Below, piece by piece: positions 17,982 through 27,139 of a DNA stretch of 64,000 nucleotides. The DNA is from Tritrichomonas musculus (Eukaryota; Parabasalia; Tritrichomonadida; Tritrichomonadidae), in the NCBI GenBank assembly GCA_039105265.1, contig JAPFFF010000030.1, positions 496,001 through 560,000 on the forward strand. Reading direction: 5' to 3'. The stretch's first letter is position 1. Every line of letters starts with the position of its first letter. The position numbers and the translations under genes are program-made. Below the pieces are notes generated by a model that saw only the letters and a list, made by a program, of their open reading frames with translations, was not told the DNA's origin and ran no database searches.

Positions 17982-19518
17982 TTTAGATGAGATAAAAAAT
18001 TAAATAAAAATATACCTGCCATTATTCTGATAGCTATTAGAATGCTGAGAATTCAGTGTGAAAACTCCTGCTAAAATGTGATGTTCTAAAATCATTGGAA
18101 AACGAACAAAAAGGGCGTAGTCCTTTTTGGGCGTTTTCACTATACTACTAAAATCAGAATTGAAAAATTTGAATAGCTATTTATCACGAAATAAATAAAA
18201 GTATTCTAATAAAAAACTGTTACTATTTTATGAAAATTTGATAAATATATTTCTGTACAATTTTTCCATTTAGTTTGTTAAATAATTAAGAAACTTTATC
18301 CTTAAAACGAAGATAAATAACATTTGGCCGTTTTCTTTTTTAAAAAATACCATTTTTTAAAAAGTTTCCTTTTTCTATATATGGAAATCAAAAAATACAG
18401 ATTTGAAGAGATCAAATATACTTTAGACTCCAATGTGATTTTAAAATGAAAAATACAGACGTTTTTGATTCAATGATATCTATTTCAAAATCTTGATTTC
18501 AAATGCAAACTTAGTTTGCCAATGATATTTTATTATTTAATTACTCCTTGGCTATATCCATGGCAATTTTTAACTAAAGCTACTGATAAAAAATTATGTT
18601 TTTGAGTAAAAATTTCATTGAAAAAGTTTACTTTTTTGGACTGCAAAATGCAGTTTTTCAGTTTTTTTCTCTTTTTTGTTCATTGAAACTAATACATTTG
18701 TGTGAACAACATCTTTCCAAAACTAAAAAAAAAAATACTGAGGTATAATATGACAACGTGACACTTATAATATTCTGATCGATTTTATGTGAATTCAAAA
18801 AATTCTAGAAATCGTTCTATCAAGTTATAGATATCTATATATATATTCAGAAAAAAATAATGAAATAGATCTTGGATTATAATTGAACGACTACATAGAT
18901 CTAAAAAGTATATGATTTTTCGAGCATTTTAAAAAATATGTACACATTAGATTTTTAACAATGAGCTGCAATTATCTTTCTATAGTTATTATATGAGTTG
19001 TTTAAAAATCTGATAGAACAATTTTTTGAAAAAATAATAAAAATATTATATTTGTCTAATATCATTTTTGATCATTTTTATCTAAAAAAGATAAAAATGA
19101 TTTTTTCAATCTGTGATTTATTTAGATTAATTTTGATAGCATATATACATATTTAAACATATATATATTATAGATATTTAAACATAAACACCAGCTTTAT
19201 GGCTTTTTTTGAGATAATATATATAATTTCCATATTTAAACATATATATATTATAGATATTTATGATAAAATAATGAAAAAATATTTTGAATTCATTGAA
19301 TTATTACATCAAAAATTGATAATAAAATCAGTTTTGAAAGATATTTTGTAAAAAAATAAAGGGCATTTAATTTGAAACAATAATATGGTAAGGTTCTAAT
19401 TGATATTGAATCTTTAAAATTTACTAACATGTTATATACTTCATATAGTTTATTTATATATAATAAATTAATAATTTCATTTGATATTCAGTGAGTTTTA
19501 CAAATCGCACGAACTTTT
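17982..19518. other. 1.5-kb AT-rich stretch without genes
   Basis: No open frame of note and no element gene was recognised. Two things stand out. A short inverted pair, GTGTGAAAACTCC near 18,058 and GGGCGTTTTCACTATAC near 18,126, flanks about 70 bases. A 33-bp direct repeat, built on CATATTTAAACATATATATA, occurs at about 19,149-19,181 and 19,232-19,264. Base composition is more AT-rich than the surrounding element genes, as expected for decayed or host non-coding DNA. Confidence 0.6.
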
Positions 19519-20160
19519 TCACCACCCGATATAATGCCTTGTTGTAGTTAATAGCTTAATAAAATCACTATTACCGTTCTTTAATAAATCACTACCTGCA
19601 CAATTATCAAGTATAATTAATGCATTATATGGATAAGAGGATGTTTGATATTTAACAAGCTTATTTGCAATATATACTATCTTATCATCTAGGTCATTCA
19701 AATGGTGTTTCTCAATGAGCCTCCTCATTTCATCATTAGTATATTTCATTTTAGATAGTACATTTTTAACTATCGCATAATACTTTATCTTTCTTTTTAG
19801 GTGTCTCCTAAGATAGCTCATTAATCCTTTTTCACTAACATAGTCTATTTTTGTTTGTATCTTTTTATTGAGGGTTTCTTCTGTTTTATCCATCTTACCT
19901 GATGTAGAACAAAATATAATCTTTTGATAATAGGGGTGTTTAAATAGCCTTTCTGTAATCATTATATGTCTCCAAATCCAAAAACTTTTACCAGCACCTG
20001 GCTTTCCAATTAAAAAATAGATACCATTGGTACTAAATGGGTAGTCTGGTGATAAGGGTTTAATTAAAGCACCGTCTATTTCTTTCATGTTTTTATGAAG
20101 AGTCTCATTTATTAATGCTTCTACTTTATTAATAAGAGCTGCTTTTGGTGGTTCATCCAT
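19519..20160 (-). pseudogene. Packaging ATPase fragment (broken Polinton)
   Basis: This fragment of 213 residues is closely similar to the A and B ATPases. It has Walker A GKPGAGKS at about residues 47-54, the ILDNCAGSDLL Walker-B region at about 184-194 and the intervening RHLKRKIKYYA helix. The direct neighbour on the same strand is an integrase, as in element B, so this is the remnant of a lineage-A/B Polinton. The gene is a broken fossil. Confidence 0.85.
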
Positions 20161-20171
20161 TTATTTCGTTT

Positions 20172-21302
20172 TTAAATGTATTTCTTGATTCTATCAGGAA
20201 TCTCTTTACCTGCCTTCTTTGTATATGATAACCAATATTCTCTTTCTGCAGGTCCTAATACTAATGGATTACCTCTCCAGAGGTTTCGAATAGGTTTTTG
20301 AGCAAATGCCTTTCTTCCAACAACACCCTCATATTTAACTTTATACTTTCCTGTATCATCATTATAGTTATCTATTCGTTCTATAATACCTTCTTTGCCT
20401 CCATTAAGAGTTTCTGCTAGTTTTACTCTTTGGTCTCTCTTTCTTATTAATCTATATCCTGGGTATGAGCTAGTAGAACCATCCTTTGACCTGACCAAAA
20501 ATTGGTTGCCTTTCTTAGAATCAACTGTATATGCTTCTTTTGTAACATTGTTTCTTCTCTTTCCAAATGGTTCTTTTTCGAGCACTATCCTGACTTTCTC
20601 TCCTGGTTGAAAATGATATGGGTTAATGCGTGAATTCTTTTGTATGTACTTTATTTCATCCTCTAATGTAAAATCATTAGGTGATTTGTTATCTAAAGAC
20701 CTATGAGGAGAGTTGTTATATATGTTTACTAAATTATGCATTTCCTTTGGTTCAATAAACCTATTTTCACCAATAGCATCTCTAATGGTTCTCATAAATC
20801 GATTAATAATGCCTAATACATTATGATTATTCTCAGTGGTTGTTCTATATATAATGTTCTTTTCTCTCATATAGTCTAGTACTGCAGATGATAAGTATGC
20901 TGCATCTTCATCACTAGTTATCGAATAAACTTGTTGAGCATCCTTAACAAATTGTTGTAGTGCCTTAAGTACTTCTCTTGCTCCTTTACCATTCATTGGA
21001 TAAGCGTATGCTTTTCTGGTGTTGATATTAATGAACATAAGATAGTTCAAACCACCTGCTGCCTTTTCGTTAATAAAGGTATCCATTTGGTAGCCATAAG
21101 GGTGTTTTGATACAATAGGTATAAATTGTGCTTTAGGTGCTTTCTTATCATGTATAACCCTTTCATTAAAATATTCCTTTGCCTCATCTTCATCAAAGTG
21201 ATTTCTCTTAGCTACCTGTATAAATTTCTTCTCTGTCTTCCATTGGGCTTTATCATATAGTTGTTTCAATGCTTTCTTGTTGTTTTGCTCTAAGTCGGTC
21301 AT
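20172..21302 (-). CDS. Polinton integrase, rve family (remnant element)
   Basis: This 376-residue open frame is collinear with the integrases at 11,186-12,271 and 24,682-25,764. It has the rve core with YQMDTFINEKA, SITSDEDAAYLS and INRFMRTIRD, then the SH3-like NPYHFQPGEKVRIV and GYRLI segments and a C-terminal barrel (KEGIIERI ... KYKVKYEG). It is 11 residues from the ATPase fragment and 11 from the penton fragment, the normal lineage order. The surrounding element is rearranged, so it is a fossil whose integrase frame remains open. Confidence 0.88.
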   Translation of the reverse strand: MTDLEQNNKKALKQLYDKAQWKTEKKFIQVAKRNHFDEDEAKEYFNERVIHDKKAPKAQFIPIVSKHPYGYQMDTFINEKAAGGLNYLMFININTRKAYAYPMNGKGAREVLKALQQFVKDAQQVYSITSDEDAAYLSSAVLDYMREKNIIYRTTTENNHNVLGIINRFMRTIRDAIGENRFIEPKEMHNLVNIYNNSPHRSLDNKSPNDFTLEDEIKYIQKNSRINPYHFQPGEKVRIVLEKEPFGKRRNNVTKEAYTVDSKKGNQFLVRSKDGSTSSYPGYRLIRKRDQRVKLAETLNGGKEGIIERIDNYNDDTGKYKVKYEGVVGRKAFAQKPIRNLWRGNPLVLGPAEREYWLSYTKKAGKEIPDRIKKYI

Positions 21303-21313
21303 TTAGGTATATG

Positions 21314-21835
21314 TTAAATAAACATCTTATCATAAGGTAGAAACTGCATTTCAATAACAAATGAATCTTTAGATGGTAGTAAAATTGGTCGATGGTAGTG
21401 TGTATCGCTGTAAAAATCTATCCAAAACCTCTGGTCCATAGAGTTTAACTTAAAATACTTAATAGGACTATGCTTAATATCACTATCTCCAATGTAATTG
21501 TGTAATGATTGTTCACCAATTGATGAATATATTTTGCATGGATGTCGGTCCAATACATTATCAAATACCAACTTCTTACTCCATGTTTTGTACTTCTTTG
21601 GATTATTTTGAAAAGACCCAGTTCCTATATTAAATACATCTGCAAAATCGTCATTCCAATTAGTTATTTGGAAAAAATTGATGTATTGCTGTGAATCATC
21701 ATCTAAATCATTATTTCTAGTAAAAACGATTTCGTGAAAACCATCTTTATCATAATATCCATCTGTTTGTATGTCTCTATATACCACGAATGAATCATTT
21801 TGTGAAAATACTTTAGCATATTCTCCATGTATTGC
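21314..21835 (-). pseudogene. Penton-like minor capsid protein fragment (broken)
   Basis: The frame matches the C-terminal half of 23,701-24,660. Landmarks are the RDIQTDGYYDKDGFHE strand, ADVFNIG, the DRHPCKIYSSIGEQSLHNYIG block and the QRFWIDFYSDT ... IEMQFLPYDKM ending. It belongs to the same remnant element as the adjacent integrase. Beyond it the order changes abruptly to a piece of gene X on the other strand, so the element is rearranged here. Confidence 0.8.
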
Positions 21836-22149
21836 TATCCAAGATTTTAACAGGTAACCCAGCAGTAGCTGGTTTTGGTAAAGGAATGATTATTACAGCA
21901 AATGGAATTAAAGAAGGAGAAGCAAAAGCTGCAATAGAAAAGGCTATAGCAGAAAGACAACCCAATCCATTAGGAAATGGCGTATGGTATTCAGATTTCC
22001 CAAGAATTTATTATGGAAGGGAACCAGCTGGCTATAAAATATATCAAAAGCGAAATAAATTACTTGAGGAAGCTCATGAACAATTAGCACAATTAAAAAG
22101 TCAAAATGCACATCGAAAAAGAAAGAAATCGAGAAAAGCAAAAAAATGA
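21832..22149 (+). pseudogene. Gene X fragment (broken)
   Basis: The fragment of about 105 residues matches the C-terminal half of gene X at 9,131-9,661: GFGKGM...NGIKEGEAKAA, AERQPNPLGN, YKIYQKRNK and the basic RKRKKSRKAKK tail. It lies head to head with the penton fragment, an order not seen in the intact elements, so it reflects rearrangement in a decayed lineage-A Polinton. Confidence 0.8.
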
Positions 22150-22207
22150 AAACTTAAACAAATTCATGTAAAAGCAAGCAAATATAAACATTTTTTAAAG
22201 CTCATAA

Positions 22208-22320
22208 ATGAGCAAAAGAGTGCCTCAAAGCAAAAGATTACAAGTGATACAAAAATGGTTAAATGGTAGAGATGATGAAGAATATGAAGTTTTTCCTACC
22301 AAAACAGAAGGAAATCAGCT
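22208..22320 (+). pseudogene. Gene Y fragment (broken)
   Basis: The first 35 or so residues (SKRLQVIQKWLNGRDDEEYE) match the N-terminus of gene Y at 8,545-9,099 and 27,140-27,754. It follows the gene X fragment, which is the normal order, so the two came from one element. The similarity stops within a shared 20-bp sequence, CAGCTGGCTATAAAATATAT, which also occurs at about 22,025 in the gene X fragment. Confidence 0.75.
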
Positions 22321-22537
22321 GGCTATAAAATATATCACCTATTGCTGGCTCTTGATAACTGAGCGAAATCATATTAGCTTCTGCTGCTCCTTTTTCAAAA
22401 TTAATTCCAACAATATCATTATTATTTACTTGAGAATTAGTGATATAAATCCCTGTTGGAAAAGTTGTTTCTACTTTTAATATACCGTTTATTGTAGAAT
22501 TCCCAGTAGTTTTCACATTTTTTTCATTTACAGCAGC
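22321..22537 (-). pseudogene. Fibre-like protein fragment (broken)
   Basis: On the minus strand a coding-like stretch reads NEKNVKTTGNSTINGILKV and continues with a Ser/Thr/Asn-rich, beta-type pattern (FPTGIYITNSQVNNNDIVGI). This style is typical of trimeric fibre or tail-needle proteins, and the element-B protein at 39,460-44,595 has similar composition. It abuts the left terminus of element C. Another minus-strand fibre-like piece lies just beyond C's right terminus, consistent with C having landed in a fibre gene of an older element. Confidence 0.5.
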
Positions 22538-22666
22538 AGTAGTATAGTATAGGCGGTGTCTCATACTTCGCCACCGCCTACACTACTCCCCACAGAGCTC
22601 AGGTACACCTTCGCTTGGGCCCCGCTACCCGACCAAATACCCTCTGAAAACCTATCGTAAGTACAC
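22538..22666 (+). repeat. Left terminal region of lineage-C element
   Basis: It begins AGTAGTATAGTATAGGCGGT and contains a small inverted pair (GGCGGTG ... CACCGCC) that can form a hairpin near the tip. The blocks up to CGTAAGTACAC recur, inverted, at 15,201-15,319 and in part at 14,741-14,774. The MCP start follows only 25 bases further on. Only the outer 18 bases match the right end at 61,657-61,674. Confidence 0.7.
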
Positions 22667-22690
22667 ACTCTCTACTTTATGTGAACCCAA

Positions 22691-23094
22691 ATGACATATC
22701 AGAACGCTCAATTCAAAAACAGCGGAAATGATGAAGGTGATATTCTCGAATTCTTTAACGATACACTCAGAAATCTCGTACAGAAAAACGGTGGGGATAA
22801 TACATTCTCATTCGTCACTGAAGAGTTTCAGAATAAAGATGTACCCATGCCCGTCGGTACTAAAACACGTTTGAAGCTCACACACAGCGGACACACAATC
22901 AGTCAAATCGAAAAGGGGTTCATCAATGCAACAGTTGAATTCAAGGTAAAACTTCAAAACGATATTAAAGAAGGTGATATATCAACTATCGATAAAAAGG
23001 GATTGAATCGTATATTCATTGGATTTAAAGATGCTGTCGAATTCATTGAAGACTGTAGGTTCTGGGTTAACGGTAAACTCATTGATACATATTA
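22691..23094 (+). pseudogene. Major capsid protein, lineage C, part 5' of the nested insertion
   Basis: About 135 residues begin MTYQNAQFKN. They align with the N-terminal region of the A/B MCPs through GTKTRLKLTHSGHTI, KGFINATVEFKVK and IFIGFKDAVEFIEDCRFWVNG, where B has IWYGFKDARDAIEKYEIVANG. This places it as the first part of the first jelly roll. The gene is interrupted by element B, which starts at 23,095. The rest of an MCP-like gene lies on the far side of B at 46,029. The start ATG lies 25 bases inside the element terminus. Confidence 0.75.
23089..23094 (+). repeat. Left target-site duplication of element B
   Basis: ATATTA directly precedes the TAGTAGTT tip of element B. ATATAA follows its other tip at 46,029-46,034. 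Five of six bases agree, which is the usual Polinton duplication length. Confidence 0.65.
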
Positions 23095-23697
23095 TAGTAG
23101 TTATACATAGTGAAGGGGGGATAGATAACTAGTATAAGCAAATGGGGCTCTCTGGCTTTGAAAGCTTCCTGAAGAGACGATAATTTGAGGTACTTTGGAG
23201 ATGTTTTATATTATAGCTCCCTCGCTTTGAAAAGCTCCCTCGCTATAATAAACCATATCTCCAAACAGCCCCCAAGCAACCCCCACCCAGCCACCCTACA
23301 CGGAGAGCCCCATTTGCTTATACTAGTTATCTATCCCCCCTTCACTATGTATAACTACTTAATACCAACCCATCTCAAGCAATCATCTCAAGCAAACCAT
23401 CTCATGCAACCTATCTAGCATACTCCTACAGCAACCCATCTCATGCAATCATCTCAAGCAACCCATCTCAAGCAATCATCTCATACATCTACTCATGCAA
23501 TCATCTCAAGCAACCCATCTCATGCAATCATCTCAAGCAACCTATCTAGCATACTCCTACAGCAATCATCTCAAGCAACCCATCTCACACACATCCACTC
23601 ATGCAATCATCTCCCATATCTCATCACATACATCTACTCATGCAACCACTTCATGTACACCCGATATCTACTCAAAAATAAATCTTTAATTGAATCA
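23095..23697 (+). repeat. Left terminal inverted repeat of element B, with hairpin tip and minisatellite
   Basis: It starts TAGTAGTTATACATAGTGAA and matches the complement of 45,362-46,028. The outer 264 bases are themselves palindromic. The first 57 bases return inverted at 23,304-23,358, and an inner pair (GGAGAT...TATTATAGC with GCTATAATA...ATCTCC) lies between them, so the tip can fold into a long hairpin. From about 23,360 to 23,660 follows a minisatellite of 12-14-bp units like CATCTCAAGCAACC and CATCTCATGCAATC. Short open frames across it are translations of the repeat, not genes. Confidence 0.9.
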
Positions 23698-23700
23698 TAA

Positions 23701-24660
23701 ATGTATAGTAGGTTTAAATCACTACATCCAACCATTGATAATATCACAGATGAGCAAGTACCAATTCCTATCGAATCGGCATTCTTTCTAGAAGATGGTC
23801 AACAAGATAAAGACAAATTCAATAGATACTATTTTAATTTCCCTCCTGAATGGTGTACAGCTAATAGAGGGGAATCTATTATTGGTGTTAGGAATATGTG
23901 GCTGATATCTAAAAGGAGGAAGCTTGAATTTACTATAACAATTGCCAAATATAAAAAGCAATCATTTAATGAAGTTGAGGGAGCTAACACAAATACAAAA
24001 ATTATTAACATGCTATCCATGCAAGGATATAAAGACAATCTTGAAATAAGGGATTTTGTTGTTGTTGATTGGATATCTACTGAAGGGGATTTTAGAGGAT
24101 TTTTTGATGCTATTGATAAATCTATTAAATGGAATATATCTAATGTATGGAAGAACACTAAAATTAATTTTGTTCAAAATGATTACGTCGTAGATAGAGA
24201 CATACAATCAGATGGTTATTTTGATAAAAATGGCTTCCATGAGAAAATATTTTCACCTAGGAATGAAAATGAAGATGATGAGTTTGGTATAGCTCTAAAA
24301 TTAAAGAAAACCAATCAGGATTTTGATGAAGTATTTAATATTGGAGATGGTCCACACCAGAATAAAAAGCATGTGTATCTAAATCAGTTTGATGATGTTC
24401 TTACTTTTGATAATGTTTGGGATAGGCATTCATGCAAAGTATATTCATCCATAGCTGAACAATCATTACATAATTATATTGGTAACTCTAATGTTGATTT
24501 TGTTCCAATAAAGTATTATAAATTAAATTCTTCAGACCAAAGATTTTGGATTGAGTTTTATTCATGTAGGGAATATAATACCCCTATCAAAATTCCGGAT
24601 AACGAATCATTTTGTATAGAGATGCAATTCCTACCATTTGATAAGATGTTATATACATAA
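23701..24660 (+). CDS. Penton-like minor capsid protein (lineage B)
   Basis: This 319-residue protein starts MYSRFKSLHPTID four bases after the terminal repeat. Conserved with 12,283-13,533 are SAFFLEDGQQDKD, NRYYFNFPPEW, NRGESIIGVRNMW, RDIQSDGYFDKNGF, CKVYSSIAEQSLHNYIG and the DQRFWIEFYSC ... IEMQFLPFDKML end. The beta-rich pattern, length and position suggest the single jelly-roll vertex (penton) protein of Polintons. The assignment is by context rather than motif. It lacks the helical insert of the lineage-A copy. Confidence 0.7.
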   Translation: MYSRFKSLHPTIDNITDEQVPIPIESAFFLEDGQQDKDKFNRYYFNFPPEWCTANRGESIIGVRNMWLISKRRKLEFTITIAKYKKQSFNEVEGANTNTKIINMLSMQGYKDNLEIRDFVVVDWISTEGDFRGFFDAIDKSIKWNISNVWKNTKINFVQNDYVVDRDIQSDGYFDKNGFHEKIFSPRNENEDDEFGIALKLKKTNQDFDEVFNIGDGPHQNKKHVYLNQFDDVLTFDNVWDRHSCKVYSSIAEQSLHNYIGNSNVDFVPIKYYKLNSSDQRFWIEFYSCREYNTPIKIPDNESFCIEMQFLPFDKMLYT

Positions 24661-24681
24661 GCTAGTTTAATCTAAAATCAA

Positions 24682-25764
24682 ATGAGTTATAATACACTTG
24701 ATGAATTATTTAAAAAATATCCATGGAAGAGCAAATCTAAATTTGTTCCGTTAGCCAAACGATATGGTTTCACGGCGAAAGATGCTAACGATTTTCTAGA
24801 CAAAAATATTGTCCATGATGTTAAGGTACCCAAAGCTAAATATATGCCAATCGTATCGAAACATTTACACGGATACCAGATGGATACATTTATTAATGAA
24901 AAGCATAAGGGAGGTCTCAATTATTTAATGTTCATCAATATTAATACGAGGAAGGCATATGCATATCCGTTACAAGGCAAGGGTTCAAAATCCGTTATCA
25001 ACGCGCTACAATGTTTCATAAAAGATGTACACAATATTTATTCAATAACCAGCGACCAAGATGCTGCATATCTATCAAACGAGGTACTTGGTTTTATGAA
25101 ATCGAACAATATAATATACACCACTACTGAAGACAACAATCATAATGTACTTGGTATCATTAATCGATTCATGCGAACGATTCGTGATGCTATTGGTGAG
25201 AATAGATATATTGATGAAACTGAAATGAATGATTTGATTGATGCGTATAACAATACTCCTCATAGGGGATTAGATAATAGAGCTCCTAATGATATAACTA
25301 AAGATGATGAATTAACATACATCAATACTAAATCAAGCATCAACCCATATGATTTCAAAACAAATGATAGGGTTAGAATTGTATTAGCTGATGAACCATT
25401 CTCAAAGATAAGAAATCGGGTGAGCAAGGAGGCATATATTATTGACTCGAAATCAGGTAACCAATTCATAATTAAGTCAAAGGATGATTCAATAGATAAG
25501 CTCCCGGGTTACCGCTTAATAAAAACCAATAATAATATACCGTTAGCAAATTCATTGAAGAATGGCAAGCGTGGTATTGTAAATAAAATTCTTAGTTATG
25601 ATGTTAAGAAAAATAAATATAGGGTCGAGTATGAAGGTGGTAAACGCGATACAATCCCAGCGAAAAATCTTAGGGAGGGTCATCCAATCAAGTTGTCAAA
25701 TCTTGAACTCGAATATTGGTCTACCAAAAATAATGTTCCCGAATCAATCACAAAATGGAGCTAA
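24682..25764 (+). CDS. Polinton integrase, rve family (lineage B)
   Basis: This 360-residue protein has an N-terminal helical part, an rve core at about residues 67-205 (YQMDTFINEK, SITSDQDAAYLS, INRFMRTIRD, NNTPHRGLDN), an SH3-like barrel (NDRVRIV ... GYRLIK) and a second barrel reading RGIVNKILSYD, YRVEYEGGK and IPAKNLREG, which looks Tudor/chromo-like. It inserts the element and would account for its 6-bp target duplication. It is 21 bases downstream of the penton-like gene and 15 upstream of the ATPase. Confidence 0.93.
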   Translation: MSYNTLDELFKKYPWKSKSKFVPLAKRYGFTAKDANDFLDKNIVHDVKVPKAKYMPIVSKHLHGYQMDTFINEKHKGGLNYLMFININTRKAYAYPLQGKGSKSVINALQCFIKDVHNIYSITSDQDAAYLSNEVLGFMKSNNIIYTTTEDNNHNVLGIINRFMRTIRDAIGENRYIDETEMNDLIDAYNNTPHRGLDNRAPNDITKDDELTYINTKSSINPYDFKTNDRVRIVLADEPFSKIRNRVSKEAYIIDSKSGNQFIIKSKDDSIDKLPGYRLIKTNNNIPLANSLKNGKRGIVNKILSYDVKKNKYRVEYEGGKRDTIPAKNLREGHPIKLSNLELEYWSTKNNVPESITKWS

Positions 25765-25779
25765 TTTTATTCCATATAA

Positions 25780-26646
25780 ATGAAAACCAGTACTAAATCA
25801 GTCATTAAAAATGTTGAGAGAGAAATACAAAAAGCTATGCGCAAAAATCAAAAAGATATAGAGATGGCTTTGATAAAACCGCTATCACCGGACTACCCAT
25901 TTAGCACCAACGGAATATATTTCCTAATCGGTAAGCCTGGTGCTGGTAAATCATATTGGATATGGTCTCATATAATGATTACGGAAAAATTATTTAAGAA
26001 ACCATATTATAATAAGATAATATTTTGTTCCACGAGTGGGAAGATGGATAAGACAGCTGAAGCTTTACATAAAAGTATTAAAACTCCAATACAATATGTG
26101 AAGGAGGATGAGTTGATGCCAATCTTACGTAAGCATCTCAAAAGGAAGGTTAAATATTATGCACTGGTCAAACATGTGTTATCCAAAATGAAAGATGCTA
26201 ATGAGGAGATGGAACGCCTGATTGAAAAACATTCATTACAAGATATCGATGATAGAATTGTATATATTGCCAACAAATTAGTTCAATATAATACATCATC
26301 ATATCCATACAATACATTAATTATTCTAGATGATTGTGCAGGAAGTGATTTATTGAAGAATGGGAATAGTGAATTCATTAGATTATTGACCAAAACTAGG
26401 CATTATAATATCACTTGTATAATGGCGTTTCAAACGATTCGATTTGTTCATATTAATGCTAAACGTATGGCTACAGATATAATCTGCTACAGTGGATATA
26501 GTGAGGAGGATATCACATCATTACTGCAACAAACTAATAATAATTTAAACACTAAGGATGCGGTCCACCAGTATCTACAACACAGGGAACCCCATGATAA
26601 ATTGATTCTTAATATAACAGCTGACAAGTATTACTTTGAGTCATAA
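25780..26646 (+). CDS. A32/FtsK-like DNA packaging ATPase (lineage B)
   Basis: This 288-residue P-loop ATPase has Walker A GKPGAGKS at about residues 51-58, Walker B LIILDDCAGSD at about 180-190, and the downstream TRHYNITCIMAFQTIRF with its sensor Gln. It is expected to translocate element DNA into the capsid built by the MCP and penton proteins. It is very close to 9,679-10,536 throughout, including the C-terminal ITADKYYFES. The N-terminal 40 residues are Lys-rich and helical. Confidence 0.93.
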   Translation: MKTSTKSVIKNVEREIQKAMRKNQKDIEMALIKPLSPDYPFSTNGIYFLIGKPGAGKSYWIWSHIMITEKLFKKPYYNKIIFCSTSGKMDKTAEALHKSIKTPIQYVKEDELMPILRKHLKRKVKYYALVKHVLSKMKDANEEMERLIEKHSLQDIDDRIVYIANKLVQYNTSSYPYNTLIILDDCAGSDLLKNGNSEFIRLLTKTRHYNITCIMAFQTIRFVHINAKRMATDIICYSGYSEEDITSLLQQTNNNLNTKDAVHQYLQHREPHDKLILNITADKYYFES

Positions 26647-26658
26647 ACCAGATATATA

Positions 26659-26665
26659 TATTTTT
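26659..26665 (+). promoter_or_regulatory. TATTTTT motif before gene X (B)
   Basis: The TATTTTT sequence ends 11 bases before the ATG at 26,677. It is one of a set placed 6-17 bases before start codons in element B, and is probably a core promoter or initiator-type signal. Confidence 0.5.
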
Positions 26666-26676
26666 AATACAAGTAA

Positions 26677-27096
26677 ATGGGATTCTTGAAAAAAATAATT
26701 AAAAATGGTATTGGATTGGCGGGCAATCAGGTAATGAATATGGCTAATAGCGCAACCGGTGGACTGGCTGGGAAGATATTTAATTCAACTGTCAACAAGG
26801 TGAATAAAAATAGTGGTATCATTGGCAAGGTTGCTCGAGGATTAGGCAAGAAATTTTTAAATGATAAGACTCGTGAGAAAATATCCAATATTACAGATAC
26901 GGCTATTAAATATATTCCTAAGGGGAATGTTAGGACTGCTCTAGAGAATATTAATAACGCTGCTCAAGGTAAGTCTAATCACAATATCAAGACTAAATAT
27001 AATAAGCAATTGGATTCGACTGAACCGGCAAGTGTGCAGGCTAACGTTAAACCTAAACGTATCAGGACTAAATATGGAAAACGTTTGGGTAAGTAA
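26677..27096 (+). CDS. Gene X: Gly-rich amphipathic minor virion protein (lineage B)
   Basis: This 139-residue protein begins MGFLKKIIKNGIGLAG. It has a Gly/Asn/Ile-rich N-terminal region with amphipathic helices, a Lys-rich middle and a basic tail (KPKRIRTKYGKRLGK). It occupies the position of gene X in element A, between the ATPase and gene Y, though residue identity is low. The MGF...K(K/L)...Gly start resembles that of 52,761-53,000 in lineage C. An adenovirus pVI/pX-like role in the virion is plausible but unproven. Confidence 0.65.
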   Translation: MGFLKKIIKNGIGLAGNQVMNMANSATGGLAGKIFNSTVNKVNKNSGIIGKVARGLGKKFLNDKTREKISNITDTAIKYIPKGNVRTALENINNAAQGKSNHNIKTKYNKQLDSTEPASVQANVKPKRIRTKYGKRLGK

Positions 27097-27125
27097 TAGG
27101 TGAAAGTTGGTGAAACTATGCTTTT

Positions 27126-27132
27126 TATTTTT
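27126..27132 (+). promoter_or_regulatory. TATTTTT motif before gene Y (B)
   Basis: TATTTTT ends 7 bases before the ATG at 27,140, within the sequence CTTTTTATTTTTACC. This very short distance would give almost no 5' leader. Confidence 0.5.
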
Positions 27133-27139
27133 ACCATAA

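Noticed and set aside
23360-23660. Possible CRISPR-like array
   Set aside because: The units are 12-14 bp, contiguous and degenerate, with no unique spacers and no cas genes. It is a minisatellite in a eukaryotic-type element.
23185-23700. Open frames across the left terminal repeat of element B
   Set aside because: They are translations of the hairpin and the CATCTCA(A/T)GCAAYC minisatellite, and the same peptide appears at the other end only because the repeats match.
11186-25764. Reading the rve integrases as retrotransposon remnants
   Set aside because: There is no reverse transcriptase, RNase H, gag or long terminal direct repeat anywhere, and the integrases sit in conserved order with packaging ATPase and capsid genes.
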